Origin: Daphnia pulex | Lineage: Eukaryota; Arthropoda; Branchiopoda; Diplostraca; Daphniidae | DNA: 64,000 nt | NCBI RefSeq assembly: GCF_021134715.1 | Contig: NC_060027.1 | Span: forward strand, 2,852,001-2,916,000 | Direction of reading: 5' to 3' | In this document: piece after piece, positions 35,271 through 48,436 of the stretch | Layout: every line of letters begins with the position of its first letter | Position numbering within the stretch: the first letter of the stretch is position 1 | Translations under genes and position numbers: made by a program | Notes under the pieces: generated by a model | Told to the model about the DNA's origin: nothing | What the model saw: only the letters and a program-made list of their open reading frames with translations | Database searches by the model: none

Positions 35271-37543
35271 ATGAAACTAAACGCAATTTTTGTCGCAGTG
35301 GCCGTTTGCTTCGCCATTATCGGGGTAAGTTTACTTGTGATTTAATAAATGTTTTAAGGTGAATTATGCTATATCTTGTGCTTTGGTATTATTTTATTTG
35401 ATGGCGCAGTTGTAATATTCTATGTGTAATGTTAAATAGGAAGCGGCCGTAACAACAACGAAAAAAATGACAACGAAAAAAACAACGACAACGATAAAAA
35501 CATCTACACCTCCGCCAGCAAACCAATCGTATAAAGTTTGTAGTGACACTAATTCAACTTCGGCCAGTGGGTCCGTTCAACCTCTAGCTGGACTAACACC
35601 GAATACAACAGCACCAAGAACCTGCAACTTTAACATTAACGCACCGGTCGGCCAGCAAGTTCAGTTGATCTGCTGGGCCGTCAGTCTTTCTACATTGAAG
35701 TTGAGCCAAGCTGGATTTTCACCAGTAGTAATAAATTCACTGACAGTAAGCGAATCATTTTACATTAGTAGATATCTGTAAGAATTATGATTTTAAGTGA
35801 CAGTAATTTTAGTAATTTCTGAATTTTCTAATTTAGTTTAACGATGTCATCGATATTTTCCAAACCGGTGACTACATCGTACCAAACAGGGTTTACACCT
35901 CTAAACAAAATACGTTTTCTATGACATATCGGGTCGTCAATGCAAAGGACTTCTTTAATTGTACTTGGACAGCAATGACAGCGCCAGCGTCAACAGGAAC
36001 GAACTTCAGATGTAACAATAATTCTAAATTTATTTTGTTTTGTTCCCATAGGAACCATATAGTTGATGTCCTTGTATTTCATCACATTTCAGGGTGTCGT
36101 GATGAGCAGACATCAGCGTCCAATGGGGCCATTTCAACCGTTCAAGAGACAAATACTAATGACGATTGGTATAGAGTGTGTCCTTTCTTCATCAATTCTA
36201 CGCCTGGTCGTCTAACGCAGATGTCTTGCTCGGCAGTCAGCGCTAAATCACTTTTACCTTTTACAACTGTAAGACAATTTATCTCAATAATAGATTTGTT
36301 TATAAATCATATATAAATAATATATCTTAAACAAACTTTAAGTTCGAAGGAGCTTTCGTTAGGAGCTTTATGACGTGGCTACCGTACGGTTCAGTGAACA
36401 GGTTGACTGCAAGTGGAAGTCGAGCAGATTTGCTCGTTCGTTATTATAAAACTGACCAACTTAATTGTCAATGGAAATCGATAACCCCATCCTCTACGAC
36501 TACATCAGACGCCAACCGTAATAATGAATTGCAAGACATTTTGGCCAAAATGTTCATTGATTAACGACAGTTGTTGTACTTTAATTCAGTTTGCCTTCGT
36601 GGACCGTCGAGAGACTCAAACGGAACTATCCAGCAGCTAGGTAATCTACCGTTATCAGCTGGACAATCGAAGTGGTGTCTTTTCTCTATCATCGTACCTG
36701 CCGATAAGAAAGTTCAGGTGTCATGCTCCGTCGTCAACTTGGTTTCACAATACAGTTATTTGATGGTGAGTAATGAATTAATGATCGATAAAAGACCACT
36801 ACCGTCTAGAACATTCACGAAAAAGATTTTGGCTTTAAATTAAAGTTTGACGGAGTTACCGAAGTACCTACTCCCTCTACTGGCTTGTTGCCTACTTTGA
36901 ACAGGATTTATACTTCGATCAAGAATCGAATAGACGTAGCGACTTCTTATATGAATGGAGACGAGTTTACTTGTAAATGGAACACAGTAACAATCTCAGC
37001 GACGACGCCATTTACTCGTGATTACAATTTTCAATACGGTTTTGTTCATCAAGATTTGCCTATAAAAAGTTTGTTTATATTTCAATTTCAGTTTGCGTTC
37101 AGGGAGAGACAACGGTGGCAGGGTCAATTAAATCAAATGCGGTAGAAACGGCTTCTTCTAGAGCGTGCCGCTTCAACATCAAGGCACCTTCGAGCAAGCG
37201 CGTCAAGATTAACTGTCCGACCGTCAACAGCCCCGATAACGTAAAGCATTTTCTTTTAAAAAAAATGGGATTAAAAATGTTGAACTATGTGTGCTGGCTT
37301 CTGCCGTAATAGTTGAAACATTACTACATTTGGAATTAAGACAAAAGTAGAAAAGGAAAATCTAATTCTTATATGTTTTAACTTGATTTACAGATGTTAT
37401 TGCAATATGATGCGTTCGGTAACAACAATACCCTGGCATCGCCGATGGTCGCCCAAACCAGTTATACATCGAATAGCAATGAAATCGTGCTATTCGCAAT
37501 TATGAACTCAGTCATGTTGAATTGTACGTGGACATTCGTTTAA
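35271..37543 (+). CDS. Secreted protein with four CUB-like repeats (gene A)
   Basis: Nine exons: 35271-35324, 35440-35745, 35837-36011, 36093-36268, 36343-36517, 36590-36765, 36846-37017, 37092-37240 and 37394-37543, giving 510 residues. Exon 1 is exactly an 18-residue signal peptide. A Thr/Lys-rich linker follows, then four repeats of about 110 residues. Each begins with a Cys (SYKVCSD, CRDEQ, CLRG, CVQG), has GS/TI, a C-x-F/I-x-I-x-A/VP strand, V-Q/K-x-x-C, an N-R-x-T/Y turn, and ends with C-x-W. That layout resembles CUB domains with four cysteines. Each repeat is two exons with phase 1 outer borders. Probably secreted and glycosylated; function unknown. Tandem paralog of the gene at 39234. 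Confidence 0.85.
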
Positions 37544-39233
37544 ATTGCGATGAAGACTGGACGTGCGTTATCATCTATGAATTGCGCAGTTTTGTGTTGA
37601 CCTTTCTCAATTTCTTCGTTGGCAAGACTTTGTTAAAAAAGAAAAATAACAAAAAATTTTAAAACACTATAATCAATAAGACGACCGTAAAGATGAAGGG
37701 AAAACTATTCAAATTGATGTATTTGATTTGTTACTCCCTGATGAGAAATTCTTTTCGACAGGACGTACTGATTGATATAACCAATTTACCAAATCAATTT
37801 TCGTCAATTTAATTTTCATAATCATGGTACAAGGCATTGAGTTCAATATATACTTGTTTATCAAACAGCTATAGGTTCTTTTTCTCGAAAAATGGACGTA
37901 CGCTCCTATACCAAATAAGAATGCCTAATATTATAATTTTTTACAATCAGTCAAAATTAGTTAAACAGTTGAGTCATAATTTTATAGGGTTGCTGTGAGT
38001 GTTTCTACAATGTTGTGCTGACTAAAGAGATGTCGCAGTTATTCTGACGGTCTGACCTCAATAAACGAAAAAGGTGCAACGCACATGCGTAATACTAGCA
38101 TATAGTCGTCGTGGAATTGAGCGCATGTGTATTGAGTTTATGTGACTCATTTTTCAAATTTTCGTTGCACATGCTTTAGAACGACTATGAACTAGTGCAG
38201 CACTAACCACATTTTGTACAAGCTGTGCGTCTGGTTCGAAACGAGAGTTCCACTCATCTCGTTGGAAAACTCATGTCATACAGATTTACAGGCAAATGGA
38301 TTTTTATAACAAGATTTCATTGGCTTGTATGTGGCAGTGCCACGTATGAATATAGTTAACTATCCCACTTGTCGCTATAAAAATTTATTATCTGAGCATT
38401 TCTAGTCGTCCTTCGTGGCAAAGGAGGAAAACGACTAAATCGAACCAATTTTTTCTCCCCCCTCCCCAAATTTAAGTTCTCTTTTGAAAACCCGCGCGAT
38501 GAAAATCCATGATGGCGGCTAAATTGGCGGGAATGGGTGAGGAATGAAGCAAGATGGTCGTCGCGCGAATTTGATATAACAAAGACGTTTGACCTTCAGT
38601 CAGGAATGTTTTTGATACTTCCGAATTTATGATTGCATAGTTCACCCAACATATACTTTTACTGTGTGTGTAGCTTAATATTAAGTGTTTCACGATCAGT
38701 CGTAATTAAAAGTGAGTTATAATTTATAAACTCGTAATTGGTCATTTTTAAAAGCTTTAAATGTTTCTAGTGCTGAAAATGGAGCTGTCACTATGCTATC
38801 ACTGGTCGCGACTATTTCGACCTCAAACGGGAAAGTGGCAGCGCAAATGCGATATACCTACATTTGTCATCGTGAAATCCTTCTCATGGATTGGATTTGT
38901 ATCTGTTTCATATTCAAATTTGCTTTAGTGCATGTATTAGAAGCCCCACCAAAGCATTATTCTACTGTGAATTAGTGTAGCACTGCAGTGTGATTACAGC
39001 CAGACCTGCTGTAAGTCAACCCAAGCTCTGCGTCTGTTTCAAAACTACAGCTCCACCCAGGTCTGTCGAAAACTATGACATATCATCGAAACTGATCTGG
39101 GAATGCAGTTTTCCTCCAGCTGATTCTACTAGGTTCCATTTTCAATGCAATATGTGAATTTAGCTATATACCTTGCTGTTTCACAGACAATACTTCAGAG
39201 CATTTCTTGCCACTCTTTCGATAAGGTTCCAGA
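37544..39233. other. Spacer between the two CUB-like genes
   Basis: Stretches near 38210-38285 and 39020-39085 resemble one another (GCGTCTG-TTC-AAAC core), suggesting duplicated upstream DNA. A TATA-like motif, TATATA, at 39165-39170 lies 69 bases before the ATG of gene B. No other gene seen. Confidence 0.4.
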
Positions 39234-41422
39234 ATGAAGTTGTCCCTGATGTTCTTCTTCATCGTTTGCTTAGCAGTCATTGCTGTGGTAAGAATTTGTT
39301 CCACAAAGAGAATGTATAAGACTATGTATTATTATCACGACTCGTAATGCTTTTGTCTTTTTCTAAAAAATAACGTAACGTTTGACCTGAATCTGTAGAA
39401 AGCTCAGACAAAAACAATTCTGAAGTTAACGACGACTAAGGCAGGCGTGAAACCTGTTACCACAACAGCTTCCCCGGCTATAAAATCCTATAAAGTTTGC
39501 CGTGACACAACTTCAACAGCGGCTAGTGGATCCATTCAGCCCTTAGACGGGCTAACACCGGTGGCAACCGGACCACCGAAGACCTGCAATTTCACCATCA
39601 CCGCACCTACAAACCATTCAGTTCAGATGTCTTGCTCGCTTGCAAATCTGACTGTTACATCTATTTTCTTCAATGCTTCATCCTCATCCACATTTTCAAG
39701 TTCATTGATCGTAAGAAATCTAAAATTTAGAAACGTAACTACTTAAGCGACATATGTCGATTAACGTCCGTGTGGTTTTTTTAGTTGGACGGAATCCTCG
39801 ACATTTACTACAATAATATAATCGTACCAAATAGGGTATATACTTCGTACAAAAACCAAATGACTGTAAATTATCGAGTGCTCAACGCAACAGACAAATT
39901 TGATTGCAAATGGACAACAATTAAGGCGCCCACGACAACGAGAGATTTCAAATGTGATTTATAATTTGTATCCCTTGGCAGTTCTCAATAATGGCCGAAA
40001 TATTTGTTTTAAATTTTTAGGGTGTCGAGATAGTGAGACGGATGCAACCAATGGATCCATTCAAGCTATACGTGAAACTTTGAATGGAACAACTTACAAG
40101 AACGTAGCTAGACTTTGTCCTTTCTTCATCAATTTACCATCCAATGGTCAAATCCAGATGTCTTGCCCGTTCAATTCCTCATCTCAGAATTTTCTTCTAC
40201 TGACAGTAAGAAATAATTATATAACTACGTTTCTGTAATAGTGTGTTAAAATTATTCAGATTTGACACTAATTATAATTATAATGATCATTACTAGGCCT
40301 TTATTTTTTTTTATGTTTGGTTCGTTAAAATAGTTCAGATCTGCCAGTGATTTTTATTTCTTTCAATCTAAATTCAACAAGACCGCTACAAATAGAAATC
40401 AAGTAGATTTACTGTCGTTGCGTAAAATTACCGATACTGATACTCCAATTAGTTGTAACTGGACCACGACAGCATCCACCACAGCAACTACAAATTTCAA
40501 GTGTAATCTCTATCCTACTTATTTAAAACCCAAAACAATGCATGGCACTTTTTTTAAATTCAATATTTAGACTGCGTTCACGTACAATCAACGGCCAAAA
40601 ACGGGACCATTTCATCAATAGCTAAAACGACTGACTCAAACATTACTTGTTTATTCTCCGTCTTCGCTTCCCTTGGTCAGCGCATTCAGATCTCTTGCAC
40701 AAATGTCAACTTATTACGTCGTGACAGTAGTCTGATAGTAAGTATATTAAAGTTAAATTTACAAATTAACAGGTTAGCAACACTCACACATTTTTAGTTA
40801 TCTGAAAACGGTGAAATCGTTGCAAGGCCATCCTTGAACGATGTTTACATGACAATTACCAATCGATTAGATGTTATATCTATGTTAAGCAAAGGTGATT
40901 CGTTTCGATGTAACTGGACGACGGTAAAAATCCCGCCAACGTCTAATTTCAAATGTAATATTTCAGCTGCAGCACTTTAGAAATGCTTTGTCTGTTCTAA
41001 TTAAAAAGTGTTTTGAATATTTCGTGTCTTCTATGTTTAGTATGCCGAGATGGAGAGGCAAAGGTAGCCCCTGGATCAATTACACCTTTTATTAATACAA
41101 TAGTAGGAGGAGAACCTAGGATATGTCGCTTTACCATCGTCGCACCTTTGAATAAACGGGTTCGATTGTCTTGCCCGGTCTCCAGCATTGATATAACAGT
41201 GAGTAAATCTATTCTTTTCTATTCAGAGCACTTTTCCTGTTCTTTTGCAATTTCAATATGTAAATTTTATCTTCATTATAGCTGTTTGAATTCAACCCCT
41301 TCACCTCAATTATCGATATATCTGTCGTCAACAAGGTTTATACATCAACGAGAAATGAAATGAACCTGTTATCGGTAATAAGGAACTCATTTGAGTTGAA
41401 TTGCACTTGGAAGTTCGTGTAA
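39234..41422 (+). CDS. Secreted protein with four CUB-like repeats (gene B)
   Basis: Nine exons: 39234-39287, 39399-39710, 39785-39953, 40021-40205, 40334-40502, 40571-40737, 40798-40954, 41041-41198 and 41282-41422, giving 503 residues. Same architecture as gene A: a 54-base signal-peptide exon, a Thr-rich linker, and four CUB-like repeats each split over two exons with the same phases. Repeat starts are VCRD, CRDSE, CVHVQ and CRDGE; repeat ends have C-x-W. The two proteins end alike (LNCTWTFV in A, LNCTWKFV in B). Several N-x-S/T sites support an extracellular location. Identity to gene A is moderate, so the duplication is not recent. Possible roles include surface binding or defence, but nothing in the sequence decides this. 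Confidence 0.85.
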
Positions 41423-42815
41423 GCATATTTGTATAACGGTCCTGGAATGTGTGTTTCCCTCAATAATTGTCGGAAATGAATGACGGGAAAAAGAGAAGAA
41501 AGCGCAGAAAAGATTTATTGTCAAAGTAAACGACTATATCCCAACCCCGAAATTTAATACCTTGCAGGCCGTAAAGATTGATTCACCCAATATTCCTTCA
41601 ATTAAATTTTCTTCAATTTAATTTTCTTCAATTTAATTTTCTTATTCATGGTACAAGGTTTTCCCTATTTCAATAGTGTAGCTACCCTCTATGTGAGTTC
41701 AATACGCTTATTGTTTGTTATGAGCAACAATTACTGTTTTTCCTTTAGATTTTCTTTCTCTCCAGTAGCTACATAGTACATACGCAAAATATTATGCTGT
41801 GACACAAGTAAGGAAATATTTAATAATCACTTGGGAATAAAATAAGCCATATGCCTAAGCAAAGTCTTATTTTGCTTCTTAACAACCTGTAACTTTTGAA
41901 AATTTCAATATTCCTCAAATTATGTATGCTATGAAGCATGGGCATACTCAACATAGATTTGACATGGCTTAATCACAGAGTGTCATAATTCGTCTTTTCC
42001 CTAGCTTATTAGGCTGCTGTTGTTACTCTTTCAACATGACGTCGTTTTCTCCTGGACTATGAAGCGCCAAGTTGTGCGATGAGCAGATCGAGTGCGAAGG
42101 ATTTTCTGAAGACGTCGTCATTTTATTCCATTCGTTTCTAGAAACATTTTAAATTTTTAACTGCTTTTTTATAAAATTTTCTTTAAAAATAATTTTTACA
42201 GGCGCGGAAACCTTTCTTTAGTTTCAATATCAAAATAATTTCTCCGTATTTCTCCGTCGGTCGTTTTACCAATGTTTGTTCTTCTTCTTGGAAAGACTCG
42301 CTCAGACTCGTCAGTTTACCACCTAGCTGCTCCGCGCGCGCCAGTAAACGACGTTTTAGGACATTTACGGTAAGCTAAAATTCATTCTCAAACAATTCAT
42401 TCTCAACTAACTTGCATCTCACCGTAGTTTGACTAGAAAGTGCGAGACAAACAAGAACACAATTTTGGCTTTTCTTCAAGGAATTAAATATCATTGTTGA
42501 ACTCAAGATAACGGGGACGACAGGGACGAAAGGAAGGCAGGCTTTTGGTGTGTGGAAAATTTTGTACAACAACAAAGAATGAGGTTAAAAGGACGAGGGA
42601 GTATTTTTCTTGCACTGATACGAAAATATCTGATCGAATATCAAGTTGAAGGACTTCACTTGTAGAATTCACAAATGTGAGGACACACCTCTTTGCAGTT
42701 CACTCCTGTAAGCAAATTTTCATTTTTTAAATAACTCGATTGAAACTAAAAGAAAAATGTTGACACGGCGAAGGCTAAGAAAACAAAATTGGTGTCGAGG
42801 AAGAAAAATTGATTG
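41423..42815. other. Intergenic region upstream of the SLC34-like gene
   Basis: No gene supported. Includes short tandem copies of an AATTTTCTTCAATTT unit at about 41606-41640. Confidence 0.5.
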
Positions 42816-45016
42816 ATGGAGACGATTAGAGGCAAAACGTCTTACGGCACAATCAGCAGCAGCAGTGGTGCCGGCCCAAAAGTGGAGTCATGTGACGTCG
42901 ATCCATGGGCGATCGTTGATCTTGTGGACGATTCCGAGAAATGGACAGGTATGGATAAATTTCAGTCTTTCTTAAATATGAAAATTTAAATGGTTCTGTG
43001 TTTTTATAGACATGACCACCAAAGAAAAAGTCTTGCATCTTTTGGGCATTGGACTCAAGATACTTGGTGCTATCGCCTTATTGTATTTCTTCATATGCTC
43101 ACTTGACTTACTGGCCAATGCATTCCGTCTGAGTTCCGGTAAAACTGCTGGTAAGTGTTTTTCTTTTATAGTTAGTACTAAATCGAAAATGCTAAATATG
43201 CTTTTGTTTTACAGGTAAAATTTTTCAGCAAAGTGAACTGATGCAGAATCCAGCCGTTGGATTAATGATCGGAATTTTAGTTACAGTTCTCGTCTTGAGT
43301 TCTTCAACTTCAACTTCCATCATAGTAAGCATGGTTGGCGCTAATGGTAATTAAAAAATTATAGTTAAACCGCATAATCTTATGCAAACAAAATTTATCT
43401 CATTTTGAGCTTAGTTTTGACGGTAGGCATGGCGATTCCAATCATTATGGGCGCCAACATAGGAACTTCAGTAACCAATCTGATAGTCTCTTTCGCTGAA
43501 ATCGCCAATAAGAACGAATTCCGACGAGCTTTTGCCGGGGCTGCTGTCGACGACATTTTTAATTGGATAACAGTGTTCGTCCTGTTTACTGTCGAAATCG
43601 TTTGTCGTAAGTCCTCTGATCCGTACATAATCTAATTTATTATTTATTTTGCTTCTTACTTTTAAGAACCTATATTCGGCATCGGTTATTTGGAATGCAT
43701 CAGCGGGATTGTAGTTCGGAATATTTACAATTCGTCGTCCATAGGGAACGGAATTAACATTTTGAAAGCAATAACAGATCCTGCTGTGGACCTTATCGTA
43801 CAGGTAAAATTCAAAAACGAAATTTGAATCAATATAAGTGAGGAGTTACTTTTTATTACAAATCCGAACTCAATTAATTGCAAATGTTCTTTTTACAGCT
43901 GGATCCAAACGTTTTAAAAGGCTGGGCTAGCGATGACCCAATGTATGAAAATTCTTCACTGATACAGCAGTGTGGTGGAAATATCACCGATCCTGTCCCG
44001 TGCAGTAATTTTCACGCGGCAAATATTAACCCTTTTATTGTTACATAACACGAATACTAATTTGATTCAGGCGGGATATTTGTATTCGAAAACACGGGAA
44101 TGAAAGACTGGACAAGCGGATTGATTATCTTGGCCATTTCGCTTACCATTCTTTGCGGTAGCCTGGTATTTCTAGTGAAGATCCTTCATTCCGTGATGAA
44201 AGGTAAACATTTTCTATGCAAATTAAGTCAAGCCAGTAATTCATATGTTAAAAAATCGCAGGACACATAGCCAACGTCGTCAAACACGTTATCAATGGAG
44301 AGATTCCTTACGTTCCATGGCTCGCAGGTTACATAGCGATGCTTGTCGGAGCGGGGATGACTTTTGTAGTCCGGTCAAGCTTGGTGTTCACTTCGGCGCT
44401 GGATCCGCTCATCGGAGTTGGATTCATTTCCATTGAACGAGTCTATGCGCTGACGTTGGGCTCCAACATTGGTGCGACTACAACTGCTCTCCTTGCGGCC
44501 TTTGCGGCTTCACCTGACGCCCTGCACGACACCCTGCAAATAGCTCTTGTTCATTTGTTATTCAACGTCACAGGCATTTTGCTTTTCTATCCCATCCCTT
44601 TTATGCGGATACCCATTCCGATGGCCAAATTCATGGGTGACGTCACTGCCAAATATCGATGGTTTTCCGTTCTGTGTCTTGTCGGTTTGTTTCTCCTTTT
44701 GCCCGCCACCGTTTTGGGTCTATCTATCGCTGGCACTGCCACACTTAAGTGCGCTGGTATACCGCTCTTAATCGTCCTCATCGTGATCGTTGTCATCAAT
44801 ATTTTCCAAAGATATTGCCCGTCTTGCTTGCCAACCATCATGCGAAACTGGAGCTGGCTACCGGAATTTTGCCGATCGTTGGAGCCGTATGACCGTCAGT
44901 TCGCCAAATGTGCTTGCTGTAAACGATTCATAGACGAAGATGTTAAGACAAATAACATCGATTTCGTGGATTTAAAAGCTTCAGTTGCATTATTATCCGA
45001 GGTTAAGTCTGAATAA
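42816..45016 (+). CDS. SLC34-like sodium-phosphate cotransporter with altered QSSS motifs
   Basis: Eight exons: 42816-42948, 43010-43150, 43215-43346, 43415-43606, 43667-43803, 43899-44004, 44071-44202 and 44262-45016, giving 575 residues, close to the usual SLC34 size. Hallmarks are two inverted repeats: [13 protein letters not shown] and EFRRAFAGA in the first, [17 protein letters not shown] in the second, separated by an extracellular loop with NSS, NIT and paired Cys. The C-tail is Cys-rich (CACCK). Normal SLC34 proteins carry QSSS in both repeats, lining the substrate site. Here they read LSSS ([12 protein letters not shown]) and RSSL ([12 protein letters not shown]), so both Gln and one Ser are lost. 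It may carry another anion, be uncoupled, or have changed sodium dependence. Plasma-membrane location inferred. Confidence 0.9.
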
Positions 45017-46498
45017 AAAAAAAACTAAGAAAAACTTCCGATAGTCGAAAATTGTCGTTGAAATAAAGTTGAACGTCACGTGCTATTGTGATTTTTGTAA
45101 TGAAAGTAAAAATCACAGATATCCTTTCTGGATTCTGATACCTTGCTAACGCATATAAGCTGGCAATTTCTTTTTCCCATAAAAAAAAATGGGCAATACG
45201 GTAACTTTGATTGTTGGTCCAGATAATAATACAGGTAAAAACGAATAATAATGGAAGAATAATAGAATTATAATGTCTTGTCACAATTTTGTGATTACCT
45301 CTTCAAGTATTTAATTAATATCATCATAATTATGTTTCTACTGATCTTGCTAGATCATTAACCCTAATGTTTACTAATACTTATTAATTTGTTAATAAGT
45401 GTGTATACAATATTCGTGTGATCGTGTGACGCCGAAAACAACAGTTTATTTTTCCGTCCGACTCCCGACTAGTCGTCGTCCGTGGATTCTAAGGGCTGTC
45501 ACTAGGTGGCTAAATATTTCAGTGTGTTTAGGTATTGAACTATTCAGCCTGTGTTGGTAGAGGGATGTAGGAGGGGGGGGGGGGTCACCATAGTTTCGAC
45601 TTTCGAGACGAAAAATCCATTATCATTCTTTTTGTTCCGAGACGCTGGCCGAGAAGGTACTCTAGTCATCATTACTGTTGTACTTGTTTCTGAAATTGTT
45701 CTTCCCAAAAAAGGTAATTCCTGCTTTAATTTGAGGTTATCAAATGTAAATATTTTGTATGGGGGTTTAAGGGTTGATGGCTTTCAATTATTACTTGGTC
45801 ACGTTTCCATGTGATATGATGTACATTTTCAAAATGGCGTCTCTTGCTGCATGATGCACGTTCTGTCACATGTAGAATTATTCAAGAACAGTACAAATAG
45901 TGTTGATTAGCTCTTGAATTCTAAGACTGAATTTTCTGAATTGAAATCCTATGATTTTGTTTCTGGTAGTAATTGAGTTTTTGTTTTTCTATGCACATCC
46001 TTATGGATTCAGCCTCTTTCATGTTTATGGCGCGTTGTCGCAGAGTTGTCATGAAGATGCATCTTAAGAGGGTCTCTACTATATTGGAAGACAAATGAGA
46101 TAAAAAGTGGAAATCTGAAAAGGTAAAAAGTTCTCTTAATTTAAATCAGGTAGCATTCTTATTGTTTAAGATAAGTGACATTGTTTCATGCTACCATGAC
46201 AGCTCTTGCGAAAAGTTGTTAGTTTGAATTAATCAGCGAGTTAGCCTGTTGCCTAAATTTTAGTCTTGATAAAGATAACTTCCAATAACTAGTTTTAATG
46301 AAGACAGCTTTTGTGAGAAAATCTGAATTAGCTTAAAATAGAAGGATGCAACTTTTTTAAGTGAACACAATTTTTTTTTGTATTTGAAAATGTTATTGGT
46401 TAATCAATGATGTTCTTTTCTTTTGTAGCATGCCTTTGTCACTTTGGTGTTGAAGCTGTTAGTGGTGGTGTCTGGTGTGCAGTGGTGTGAAAATTAAA
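45017..46498. other. Intergenic region
   Basis: About 1.5 kb with a G-run at 45571-45585 and no gene supported. Confidence 0.5.
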
Positions 46499-47350
46499 GG
46501 CGATAGTAGGACGAGTGAGCATCTCCGACCCGGTAACAACTGCAGTATACTATTTGTCAACAACAGCATTTTTCCAATTTATAACCATAGGCAAATATTC
46601 ATTTGTGTTACATGGAGTAATGAATAATTTTTTTTTCTATTTGTTAATATGCCACTAAGTGAATGGTAATGTTCAAATTATTTTTTTTTCCAGTCAACTA
46701 TAGCGTCGTTCTGCTGTTGGTAATCGTTGATGGATGGGTCGACCACTGGTGTACCTGTGTTTCCTGAGGATGGCGGGTACCAAACCGTAACGCCGTTGTC
46801 TTCCTACTGAACAAAACTGAGAAGGTCGAATGTTACACAGCCACGTATGCTGCCCCAGTTTACTACACCGATGGGCACATGCTTACTCTACTTCAAGCTA
46901 TTACCAAACAGAGGCTTCTAACTATAGGCGATGGAGATGAGTCGAGTGAGCATCTCTGACCCGGCAACAACTGCAGAACATTATTTGTCATCAACTACAT
47001 TCTTTCAATTCTCGATCATGGGTAAATTCTATGTTTTTAGATTGAGTTTATATCAATTCTACTTTTTCTATATTAACATGCCCACTTATAACTGAATATT
47101 AATGTTAAGTATTTATTGTTTAGTTGGCTATGGCGTCGTTCTACCGTTGGTTATTGATAATTGCTGGGTCGACCACTGTTGTACCGATGTCTTGTGGGTA
47201 TGGAGGATACCAAACCGCAACGTCGCCGCCTAACTACTCAACATACGCAACAACCAGTTACTACACCGAGGCCCACAAGTACTACTCCTATCCCAGCTAC
47301 TATATCGAGGCAACAAAGTACTACACCATCAAGGCACCCCGAGTATTACA
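46499..47350 (+). repeat. Tandem duplication, unit about 428 bases
   Basis: The sequence around 46499-46925 recurs at about 46928-47350. Anchors are GAGTGAGCATCTC with CAACAACTGCAG (46512 and 46941 regions), and GGGTCGACCACT with ACCAAACCG (46737 and 47165 regions). Offsets of 428-429 bases hold across the unit. Copies have diverged by substitutions and small indels. Confidence 0.75.
46696..46920 (+). pseudogene. Tyr-rich cuticle-like protein remnant (copy 1)
   Basis: Fragments such as YTATYAAPVYYTDG remain in one frame, typical of Tyr/Thr/Pro-Ala repeat proteins of arthropod cuticle or egg covering, but the frame is broken and most of the repeat is gone. Sister of the 47124 copy. Confidence 0.55.
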
Positions 47351-47493
47351 CCACTACTTAGGTTTCTCCGACCTACTGTACCGAAGCTGCGAAGTATTCC
47401 ACTGCCCCGAGCTACTATACCGTTAAGGGACTCGAATGTTACATCACAACCTTCGCTACTCCAGTTTTCTACAGGGAGGCTTTTACATACTAG
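47124..47493 (+). pseudogene. Tyr-rich cuticle-like protein remnant (copy 2)
   Basis: Encodes YYTEAHKYYSYPSYYIEATKY, then shifts frame at KAPR/EYYTTT and meets a TAG within the TTT-x-VSP segment. The second frame continues with CTEAAKYSTAPSYYT, ITTFATPVFYREAF and a TAG at 47491-47493. The YYTEA-x-KYY and APVFY repeats mark a Tyr-rich structural protein. One frameshift and one stop make it a pseudogene. Confidence 0.65.
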
Positions 47494-47906
47494 ATCCGAA
47501 ATTTCTGATTGATTTATTTATGTTAAGTTTTTTCGTTCACATCTTGATAGTTAGCCTACTAGTAACTGGTAATCGTTGTTGATCTCAATGAGGAAATATA
47601 TTTTTAAATGGAAAATTATCTTCTACGACTTATCTTAACACAATTGGCTTAGCAAATTGGCTTAACAAAAAACTTGCAAATAATTGTTGGTTGTTCATAA
47701 CAGTTGAGCCTTGAGTATGTGGAAATGATAGGCAATTGCCTAACTTTTGAGTTGAAAATATATACATCTCCTTGACATTATTTTATTACAAGTTATATAC
47801 AGCAATTACAAAACTAAGGAATTGTTTGTTGTCCCACCTCCACCCACAATTCCACCACGTTTTACAGTCACATACATACATACACATATACACACATACA
47901 CTTAAG

Positions 47907-48178
47907 TTAACCCGTTAGCTGCCACGCCATACAACCCGTAGGTTGTTTTTCTACTACTCAACTACGCGCCACGTCAGAAGGATCCATGACCAAGGTGGGA
48001 CTTGCCATTGCTGACAAGTCCGGGCTGACAAGAGGGGTGCATGGTGCATTGCCTGAAACAGGCGCCTCGCGGCAAGTTTTGGGCTTGGCGACTTTCCGAC
48101 CCCGCGGCTTGTAAACCACGAGACCGAACAGCGCGGCCCGTGCAGGGGAGAACAAAGGCGTGGCAGCCAACGGGTTAA
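47907..48178. mobile_element. piggyBac-type MITE with TTAA target duplication
   Basis: Terminal inverted repeats start CCCGTTAGCTGCCACGCC (47911) and end with GGCGTGGCAGCCAACGGG (48174), directly flanked by TTAA at 47907-47910 and 48175-48178. TTAA target sites and CCC termini are diagnostic of the piggyBac superfamily. The 264-base interior has no transposase, so it is non-autonomous. Confidence 0.85.
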
Positions 48179-48436
48179 CTAACACATAACGAATTAATAC
48201 CAACAAGACGATGATCCACGTTGATGACGAGTCTCGGAATTCCATCTTCTCGACGTCTCCTCTGCATTACCTGAATAAAAACAAAACAATTCTTATTAAG
48301 TGACATGCCAATAAAAGTTACATAATAGTCACATAATACATATAAGTTCATTGATATGGTTTTTTTGCTCAAAACTTCAAAGGCGCACTTTAAATTGCTT
48401 AAAATCTACCTAACAATGTTGAGAACTGTACACATA

